NCBI RefSeq assembly: GCF_016405905.1
Contig: NZ_JAEFCB010000007.1
Span: forward strand, 1 to 44,929
Direction of reading: 5' to 3'
From: Variovorax sp. IB41
GTDB lineage: Bacteria > Pseudomonadota > Gammaproteobacteria > Burkholderiales > Burkholderiaceae_C
DNA length: 44,929 nucleotides
The position numbers and the translations under genes are program-made. Shown here piece by piece: positions 39,262-44,929 of the stretch; position 1 is the stretch's first letter, and each line of letters starts with the position of its first letter. Below the pieces are notes generated by a model. The model was not told where the DNA came from. It did no database searches and saw nothing but the letters and a program-made list of their open reading frames with translations.

Positions 39262-40272
39262 TCAATCCAGCGAAACGTTCGCCTTCTTGATCACATCCCC
39301 AAACCGCTTCGTCTCACTCGCCACGAACTGATCGAACTGCGGCCGCGTCGTCGGAAACGGCTCATACCCAAAGCTCTTGAACTTCTCCAGCACGTCCGGT
39401 TCGGCCAAGCCCTTCTCGATATCGCGCTTGATCTTCTCGGTCACCGAGGCGGGCAGGCCCTTGGGCACTGCAATGGCGTTCCAGCCGATCACCTCGAAGC
39501 CCTTGGGGCCGCCCGATTCGGCGACGGTCGGCACGTCGGGGAAGGCGGCGTTGCGCTGGGGCGCGGCCACGGCCAGGAAGCGCAGCTTGTTCGCGCGCTG
39601 CAGCGGGCCGGCGGTGGCGCTGCTGCCCAGCGCAAAGGCCAGCTCGCCGGTCGCGACGGACGTGTAGAGCTGCGTGGTTTCCTTGTAGATGATGTGTTCC
39701 ATCTGCGTGCCGGTGGCCGACTCGAACAGCTCCGAGCCCAGGTGCACCGGGTTGCCGACCGACCACGAGCCGTAGTCCAGCTTGCCGGGGTTGGCCTTGG
39801 CGTCGGCGATGAGGTCGCCCACGGTCTTGTACTTGCTGTTGGTGGCAACGGTGAAGAAGAAGTAGGTCTTGAAGAGCGGCAGCAGCGTGTCGAAGTCCTT
39901 GGCGCTGTCGTAGGGCAGCTTCTTGAAGAGCGCGGGGTATGCGGCCAGGTGCACGTTGTCGAGCACGATGATGTCGTGGCCGTCTTTGGCGCCGCGCTTG
40001 AAGGCGTCGATGGCGATGAAGCCGTTGCCGCCCGGGCGGTTTTCCACCACCACCGGCTGGCCCCAGGCGCGCGAGAGCTTGTCGGCCACCAGGCGCGCAA
40101 CGCCGTCGGGGCCGCCGCCGACCGGGAACGGCGTGATGATGCGCACGGGCTTGGTGGGGAATGTTGCCTGTGCGGCCTGCGCCGATGCGGTGACGGGCGC
40201 GAGCGCGGCGGTGGCCAGCGCGAGTGCGGCGGCCACGCCAATGGCGCGTCGCGTTGTGTTCGACTTCTTCAT
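39262..40272 (-). CDS. Bug-family (TctC) substrate-binding protein
   Basis: 336 residues with signal peptide MKKSNTTRRAIGVAAALALA ending near TASAQAA. The Bug core is visible in VRIITPFPVGGGPDGVARLVADKL, VVVENRPGGNGFIAIDAFK and DYGSWSVGNPVHLGSELFE. It is a periplasmic carboxylate receptor. It lies 80 bp after a second Bug gene, at the end of the pcaIJF transcript. AGAGG sits just before the ATG at 40272. The ligand is unknown; a beta-ketoadipate-pathway substrate such as protocatechuate or a dicarboxylate is a reasonable guess. Confidence 0.92.
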   Translation of the reverse strand: MKKSNTTRRAIGVAAALALATAALAPVTASAQAAQATFPTKPVRIITPFPVGGGPDGVARLVADKLSRAWGQPVVVENRPGGNGFIAIDAFKRGAKDGHDIIVLDNVHLAAYPALFKKLPYDSAKDFDTLLPLFKTYFFFTVATNSKYKTVGDLIADAKANPGKLDYGSWSVGNPVHLGSELFESATGTQMEHIIYKETTQLYTSVATGELAFALGSSATAGPLQRANKLRFLAVAAPQRNAAFPDVPTVAESGGPKGFEVIGWNAIAVPKGLPASVTEKIKRDIEKGLAEPDVLEKFKSFGYEPFPTTRPQFDQFVASETKRFGDVIKKANVSLD

Positions 40273-40352
40273 CCTCTGATCCTCTTCTTTCGGTTCTCTT
40301 GGTTTGAAACTTCTCTCAGGCGGTTCTTCTGCCCGCCTGATTCGGGCTGCGG

Positions 40353-41345
40353 TTACTCCACCACCGCGCCCGAGCTCTTGACGATCGCCGCCCACATCGC
40401 GCTCTCCCGCGCGATGAGCGCCGCGTACTCGGCGGGCCCGCCGAGCAAGGGCACGGCGCCTTCTACGTCGAGGCGCGACTGGAATTCTTTTTCTCCCGCC
40501 ACCTTCAGCATCTGCGCCGCGAGCTCTTTCACGAACGCATCGGGCGTGCCGCGCGGCGCGAGGATGCCGTAGGTGAGCGTGCTCTCGAAGCCCGCGAGTT
40601 CGCGCAGGCTGGCCGCAGCTTCGGCCACGGTGGGCACATCGGGCAGCGTGGGCAGGCGCTTGTCGCCGGTGACGGCAATCGCGCGCAGCCGCCCGCCCTT
40701 CACGAGCGCGAGCGCGGGCGGGATGACGCTGAACATCATCTGCACCTGCCCGCCCGCCAAGTCGGTGAGCGCGGGGTTGGTGCCCTTGTAGGGAATGTGA
40801 TTGAGCTTGGTGCCGGTGCGCTGCGCGAAGAGCTCGCCGGAGAGATGCCCGCCGGTGCCGCTGCCGCTGGATGCGTAGTCGAGCATGCCGGGCCGCGCCT
40901 TCGCCTCGGCCACGAGGTCGGCCACGCTGCGCACCTTCGATGCGGCGGGCACCACGAGCACGAGCGCCGATGACGCGAACATCGCCACGGGCACGAGGTC
41001 TTTGCGCGCATCGAACTTCAGGCCCTTGTAGAGCGCGGGGTTGATCGACACGGTGCCCGTGTGGCCGAGCAGGAGCGTGCTGCCGTCGGGCGCGCTGCGC
41101 ACCACCTGCTCGGTGCCGAGGTTGCCGCCCGCGCCGGGCTTGTTGTCGACGATGACGCCGGACTTGCGCAGCTCGCCCAGGCCCTTGGCCATCTGGCGCG
41201 CGAACACGTCGTTGCCGCCGCCGGCCGCGAAGGGCACGACGATGCGGATCGGCTTGGCATCGGCCTGCTGCGCGTAAGCGGGCACGCCCGCTGCCGCCAG
41301 CAAACCGAGCAGCAGCTCGCGCCGCGCGAGGCCGACCATCGCCAT
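40353..41345 (-). CDS. Bug-family (TctC) substrate-binding protein
   Basis: 330 residues from the ATG at 41345; a second ATG lies two codons later. The signal peptide ends at VPAYAQQA. Core motifs are RIVVPFAAGGGNDVFARQMA, VIVDNKPGAGGNLGTEQVV and LDYASSGSGTGGHLSGELF. The ATG shares one base with the thiolase TGA (TGATG), so it is coupled to pcaF. It is divergent in sequence from the neighbouring Bug protein, so the two likely bind different ligands. Confidence 0.92.
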   Translation of the reverse strand: MAMVGLARRELLLGLLAAAGVPAYAQQADAKPIRIVVPFAAGGGNDVFARQMAKGLGELRKSGVIVDNKPGAGGNLGTEQVVRSAPDGSTLLLGHTGTVSINPALYKGLKFDARKDLVPVAMFASSALVLVVPAASKVRSVADLVAEAKARPGMLDYASSGSGTGGHLSGELFAQRTGTKLNHIPYKGTNPALTDLAGGQVQMMFSVIPPALALVKGGRLRAIAVTGDKRLPTLPDVPTVAEAAASLRELAGFESTLTYGILAPRGTPDAFVKELAAQMLKVAGEKEFQSRLDVEGAVPLLGGPAEYAALIARESAMWAAIVKSSGAVVE

Positions 41346-42550
41346 CAGACGCGTTCCAGGATCACGGCAATGCCCTGCCCCACGCCGATGCACATCGTGC
41401 ACAGCGCGTAGCGGCCGCCGCCCTTGTGCAGCTGGTTCACCGCGGTGGTGGCCAGACGCGCGCCGCTCGCGCCAAGCGGGTGGCCCAGCGCGATGGCGCC
41501 GCCGTTGATGTTCACGCGCGCGTCGTCGTCCTTCAGGCCCAGGAGGCGCAGCACGGCGAGGCCCTGCGCGGCGAAGGCTTCGTTGAGTTCGATGACGTCG
41601 ATCTGGTCGATGGTGAGGCCGGTGAGCGCCAGCACCTTCTGCGTGGCCGGTGCGGGGCCGATGCCCATCACGCGCGGCGCGACGCCCGCGGTGGCCATGC
41701 CGACCACGCGGGCGCGGGGCGTCAAGCCATGCTTGGCCGCGCTGGCTTCGTCGGCCAGCAGCAGCGCGCAGGCGCCGTCGTTCACGCCGCTGGCATTGCC
41801 CGCGGTCACGGTGCCGTCGGGGCGCACGATGGGCTTGAGCTTGGCCAGCGCCTCCAGCGTGGTGTCACGCGGGTGCTCGTCCTTGTTGACGATGAGGGCG
41901 TCGCCCTTTTTCTGGGGCACGGTGACGGGCACGATCTCGGCATCGAAGAAGCCGGACTTCTGCGAGGCCACGGCGCGCAGCTGCGAGTTGAGCGCCATCA
42001 GGTCTTGCGCCTCGCGCTCGATCTTGTAGTCGGTGGCCACGTTCTCGGCCGTCTCGGGCATGGAGTCGACGCCGTACTGCGCCTTCATGAGCTTGTTGAC
42101 GAAGCGCCAGCCGATGGTGGTGTCGTACACCGCGTTGTTGCGGCTGAAGGCGCTCTCGGCCTTGGGCATGACGAAGGGCGCGCGGCTCATGCTTTCCACG
42201 CCGCCGGCGATCATCAAGCCGGCTTCGCCGGCGCGGATGGCGCGGGCTGCCGTGCCGACCGCATCGAGGCCCGAACCGCACAGGCGGTTGATGGTCGCGC
42301 CGCCGAGTTCGAGCGGCAGGCCCGCGAGCAGTGCCGACATGCGCGCGACGTTGCGGTTGTCTTCGCCGGCCTGGTTGGCGCAGCCGTAGAGCACGTCGCT
42401 CACGGCCTGCCAGTCGACGTTCTTGTTGCGTTCCATCAGTGCGCGCAGGGGCACTGCGCCCAGGTCGTCGGTGCGCACGCTGCTGAGCGAGCCGCCGTAG
42501 CGGCCGAAGGGGGTGCGAACGGCGTCGCAGATGAAGGCTTGGTTGGTCAT
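41345..42550 (-). CDS. pcaF: 3-oxoadipyl-CoA thiolase
   Basis: 401 residues, the usual PcaF length. The nucleophilic Cys is in INRLCGSGLDAVGTAARAI. The C-terminal GGAIALGHPLGASGAR and CTMCIGVGQG carry the catalytic His and second Cys. It splits 3-oxoadipyl-CoA into succinyl-CoA and acetyl-CoA, the last step of the beta-ketoadipate pathway. The ATG at 42550 (MTNQAFICDAVRTPFGRYGG) is the family start. It lies 29 bp after pcaJ and is coupled to the Bug gene downstream. Confidence 0.95.
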   Translation of the reverse strand: MTNQAFICDAVRTPFGRYGGSLSSVRTDDLGAVPLRALMERNKNVDWQAVSDVLYGCANQAGEDNRNVARMSALLAGLPLELGGATINRLCGSGLDAVGTAARAIRAGEAGLMIAGGVESMSRAPFVMPKAESAFSRNNAVYDTTIGWRFVNKLMKAQYGVDSMPETAENVATDYKIEREAQDLMALNSQLRAVASQKSGFFDAEIVPVTVPQKKGDALIVNKDEHPRDTTLEALAKLKPIVRPDGTVTAGNASGVNDGACALLLADEASAAKHGLTPRARVVGMATAGVAPRVMGIGPAPATQKVLALTGLTIDQIDVIELNEAFAAQGLAVLRLLGLKDDDARVNINGGAIALGHPLGASGARLATTAVNQLHKGGGRYALCTMCIGVGQGIAVILERV

Positions 42551-42579
42551 GTGGTCTGTCTCTTGAATGGTTGAACGGG

Positions 42580-43242
42580 TCAGGCAGCGATCGGCAGGCC
42601 GACGAGCTTCTCGAGCTCTTCGCGCGTGAGGCCCTCGACGAGGTCGACGAGCTTCAGGCCCTGCGGCGTGCATTCGAGCGTGGCGAGGTCGGAGTACACG
42701 CGCTTGACGCACCCGATGCCGGTCAGCGGATAGGTGCATGCCTCGACCAGCTTGCTCGTGCCCTGCTTGGTGAGCAGGTCCATCATCACCCACGTCTGCT
42801 TGGCGCCGATGGCCAGGTCCATCGCGCCGCCGACGGCGGGAATGGCGTCTTTCTCGCCGGTGTGCCAGTTCGCGAGATCGCCCGTGGCCGACACCTGGAA
42901 CGCGCCGAGCACGCAGATGTCGAGGTGGCCGCCGCGCATCATCGCGAAGCTGTCGGCATGGTGAAAGAACGAGCCGCCCGGCAGCAGCGTGACGGGCTGC
43001 TTGCCGGCGTTGATGAGGTCGTAGTCTTCCTCGCCGGCCTCGGGCGCAGGGCCCATGCCGAGGATGCCGTTCTCGCTTTGAAGAATGACCTCGCGGCCCT
43101 GCGGCAAATGATTCGCCACGAGCGTGGGCTGGCCGATGCCCAGGTTGACGACGGCGCCGTCGAAGATGTCCTGCGCGACGCGGGCGGCCAGCTGGTCCTT
43201 GGTGCGGCGTGTGTATGTGGTGGTCGGGGTGGTCATGTTCAT
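42580..43242 (-). CDS. pcaJ: 3-oxoadipate CoA-transferase subunit B
   Basis: 220 residues. The catalytic Glu is in ILQSENGILGMGP (SENG motif). The N-terminus VVNLGIGQPTLVANHLP and GGSFFHHADSFAMMRGGH are typical of the beta subunit. It transfers CoA from succinyl-CoA to 3-oxoadipate together with PcaI. The first ATG at 43242 overlaps the pcaI stop (ATGA); a second ATG two codons on is also possible. Confidence 0.95.
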   Translation of the reverse strand: MNMTTPTTTYTRRTKDQLAARVAQDIFDGAVVNLGIGQPTLVANHLPQGREVILQSENGILGMGPAPEAGEEDYDLINAGKQPVTLLPGGSFFHHADSFAMMRGGHLDICVLGAFQVSATGDLANWHTGEKDAIPAVGGAMDLAIGAKQTWVMMDLLTKQGTSKLVEACTYPLTGIGCVKRVYSDLATLECTPQGLKLVDLVEGLTREELEKLVGLPIAA

Positions 43243-43940
43243 GCTGCCTTCTTGAAACCGCCGGCTTGCGTCGCCACGCGTTCGATGCGCACCACCTGGT
43301 GCACGAAGATGCCCGGGGTCACGACAGTCTCGGGGTCCAGGGTGCCGAGTTCGGCGATGTCGTGCACGGTGGCCACCGTTTTCCTGGAGGCCATGGCCAT
43401 CACCGGGCCGAAGTTGCGCGCGGCCTTGCGGTAGACCAGGTTGCCCCAGCGGTCGCCGCGCTCGGCCTTGATGAGCGCCACGTCGCCGTGGATGGGGTAC
43501 TCCAGCACGTACTGCTTGCCGTCGATCTCGCGCGTTTCGCGGTTGCCCGCGAGCTCGGTGCCGTAGCCGGTCGGGCAGAAGAAGGCGCCGATGCCGGCGC
43601 CCGCGGCGCGGATGCGTTCGGCCAGGTTGCCCTGGGGCACGAGTTCGAGCTCGATCTTTCCGCTGCGGTACAGGCCATCGAACACCTGGCTGTCGGCCTG
43701 GCGCGGAAAGCTGCAGATGATCTTGCGCACGCGCCCGGCCTTGAGCAGCGCCGCGAGACCGGTCTCGCCGTTGCCCGCGTTGTTGTTGACGACGGTGAGG
43801 TCACGGGCGCCCTGCTCGACGAGGCCGTCGATGAGTTCGCCGGGAATGCCGGCGGTGCCGAAACCGCCGATGAGAACCGTGGCGCCGTCGGGGATGCCCG
43901 CGAGGGCATCGGCGACCGAGCGCGCGATCTTGTTGATCAT
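43239..43940 (-). CDS. pcaI: 3-oxoadipate CoA-transferase subunit A
   Basis: 233 residues. The alpha-subunit signatures are VLIGGFGTAGIPGELIDGL, VVNNNAGNGETGLAALL and FFCPTGYGTELA. It is the first gene of the transcript pcaI-pcaJ-pcaF-Bug-Bug, divergent from an IclR regulator over 118 bp that contain a three-half-site operator. Its substrate 3-oxoadipate is the product of the maleylacetate reductase encoded at 6.2 kb and of the protocatechuate or catechol branches. Confidence 0.95.
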   Translation of the reverse strand: MINKIARSVADALAGIPDGATVLIGGFGTAGIPGELIDGLVEQGARDLTVVNNNAGNGETGLAALLKAGRVRKIICSFPRQADSQVFDGLYRSGKIELELVPQGNLAERIRAAGAGIGAFFCPTGYGTELAGNRETREIDGKQYVLEYPIHGDVALIKAERGDRWGNLVYRKAARNFGPVMAMASRKTVATVHDIAELGTLDPETVVTPGIFVHQVVRIERVATQAGGFKKAA

Positions 43941-44002
43941 GAAGCTTGTCTCCGGGTGGATCGAAAAGGAACGGAAGGGGAAGCGAAAGAGGTCGACTCA
44001 AA

Positions 44003-44034
44003 ATGTTCGCATACAGAACATTTGTTCGTATAAT
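44003..44034. promoter_or_regulatory. PcaR/IclR operator with three half-sites and pcaR -10
   Basis: ATGTTC (44003-44008) is repeated inverted as GAACAT (44016-44021). TGTTCGCATA (44004-44013) recurs directly as TGTTCGTATA (44023-44032). A palindrome plus one direct repeat is the arrangement described for PcaU/PobR-type IclR regulators. A perfect TATAAT (44029-44034), 17 bp after TTCGCA, places the regulator's own promoter inside the operator. Confidence 0.78.
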
Positions 44035-44058
44035 GAATTCTAGAGAGAATCGCCCCCC

Positions 44059-44844
44059 ATGACAACCATCACGAAACCACCTGAAACACCCGCCCCCGGC
44101 GACAGCTACGTGCAGTCGTTCGCGCGCGGCCTGCAGGTGATCCGTTCGTTCAGCGAGAGCGCGCCGCGCCAGACGCTGAGCGAAGTCGCCGCGGGCAGCG
44201 GCCTCACGCGGGCGGGCGCGCGGCGCATCCTGCTCACGCTGCAGACGCTGGGTTATGTGGTGACCGACGGCAAGCTCTTCACGCTCACGCCGCGCATCCT
44301 GGACCTGGGCTTTGCATACCTCTCGTCGATGCCGATCTGGAACCGCGCCGAGCCGGTGATGGAGGCGCTGGTGCAAGAGGTGCAGGAGTCGTGCTCGGCC
44401 GCGGTGCTCGATGCGACGGACATCGTCTACGTGCTGCGCGTGCCGACGAAAAAGATCATGCACATCAGCCTGGGCGTGGGCTCGCGGCTGCCGGCGTATT
44501 GCACGTCGTTAGGCCGGCTGCTCTTGGCCGATCTTGAAGACGACGAGGTGCGCGCGCGGCTCGAAGCCTCGAGCATCGAGGCGCTCACCAAGCACACGGT
44601 GACCGACATCGACGCGCTCATGGCCAAGGTCGCGCAGGCGCGCAGGCAACAGTGGTGTCTCGTGAACCAGGAGCTCGAAGAGGGCCTCATCTCGGTGGCG
44701 GCGCCCATCGTCAGCAAGCAGGGGCGCATGGTGGCCGCGCTCAACATCAGCGGACAGGCGAACCGCACGAGCGCCAAGGTGATGCAGGAGACGATGCTGC
44801 CGGCGCTGATCGACGCGGCCAGGCAGGTCTCGCGGCTGCTCTAG
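44059..44844 (+). CDS. pcaR: IclR-family regulator of the beta-ketoadipate genes (PcaR/PobR type)
   Basis: 261 residues. The N-terminal helix-turn-helix is in YVQSFARGLQVIRSFSE and TLSEVAAGSGLTRAGARRIL. The C-terminal effector domain has the family motifs SRLPAYCTSLGRLLLAD and NQELEEGLISVAAPIVSKQG. This group binds beta-ketoadipate or protocatechuate and activates or represses pca genes. It is divergent from pcaI, with a three-half-site operator overlapping its own -10. The assignment to pca control rests on context and operator geometry. Confidence 0.9.
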   Translation: MTTITKPPETPAPGDSYVQSFARGLQVIRSFSESAPRQTLSEVAAGSGLTRAGARRILLTLQTLGYVVTDGKLFTLTPRILDLGFAYLSSMPIWNRAEPVMEALVQEVQESCSAAVLDATDIVYVLRVPTKKIMHISLGVGSRLPAYCTSLGRLLLADLEDDEVRARLEASSIEALTKHTVTDIDALMAKVAQARRQQWCLVNQELEEGLISVAAPIVSKQGRMVAALNISGQANRTSAKVMQETMLPALIDAARQVSRLL

Positions 44845-44874
44845 GCAACTCGCGCACAGCGGCCCAAGGCCGGA

Positions 44875-44910
44875 AACACCGAGGAGCCGGCTTCGCCGGC
44901 CTCAGGTGTT
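44875..44910. other. Compound hairpin after the pcaR gene
   Basis: AACACC pairs with GGTGTT, GAG with CTC, and GCCGG with CCGGC across CTTCG, with small asymmetries. It starts 30 bp after the pcaR stop and has no T-tract. It could be a 3'-end structure for pcaR or a repeat family member. Confidence 0.5.
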
Positions 44911-44929
44911 GCCCGCGGCAGGGGGTAGG

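Overview
The window looks like a chromosomal segment of a Variovorax-like member of the Comamonadaceae (Burkholderiales). It has high G+C with strong third-position GC bias, several Bug-type (TctC) solute receptors, lower beta-ketoadipate and maleylacetate genes, an ESPR-type autotransporter, and a Burkholderiales-style inverted repeat near 2.5 kb. I see no transposase, integrase, rRNA or CRISPR array. A stretch of about 37.3-38.9 kb is clearly more AT-rich and carries genes I do not recognise.

Layout. 0-6.2 kb: the end of a glycine-rich repeat protein with a clear terminator, a LysR regulator, a DoxX protein, a Crp/Fnr regulator divergent from a cytochrome b-ferredoxin-cyclase fusion, and a small secreted repeat protein. 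6.2-12.9 kb: a tightly coupled catabolic operon (Bug receptor, gamma-resorcylate-type decarboxylase, flavin monooxygenase, MFS transporter, DoxX, maleylacetate reductase) divergent from a MarR regulator with a paired operator. 12.9-20.2 kb: an RNA-repair operon on the minus strand, in transcription order rsr (Ro60), five tandem Y-RNA-like elements, rtcB, an unknown 182-residue protein, RNase Z, a nucleotidyltransferase and rtcA. It is fired from a textbook sigma-54 promoter and faces rtcR, which heads its own plus-strand operon (LMW phosphatase-like, DEDDh exonuclease, lipoprotein hydrolase, ornithine cyclodeaminase-like). 24.5-36.5 kb: a small unknown protein, a second secreted repeat protein, DNA polymerase II, a small membrane protein, an RlmN-like radical SAM enzyme, a DUF2185/Imm33-like protein after a 917-residue TPR protein, and a large autotransporter. 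36.8-38.8 kb: a RadC-like JAB protein and two AT-rich unknown genes. 39.3-44.8 kb: pcaI-pcaJ-pcaF plus two Bug receptors, divergent from an IclR/PcaR regulator.

How it works together. The first catabolic operon plausibly converts gamma-resorcylate via resorcinol and hydroxyquinol to maleylacetate and 3-oxoadipate, although no ring-cleavage dioxygenase is present here. The pca genes then convert 3-oxoadipate to succinyl-CoA and acetyl-CoA.

The most notable content is the Ro60/RtcB region. Between rsr and rtcB lie five tandem RNAs that share a Y-RNA stem with an asymmetric internal loop. Four carry tRNA-like modules in circularly permuted order, with the acceptor stem capped by a short loop. 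The five differ in which tRNA arms are present and in where the permutation lies.
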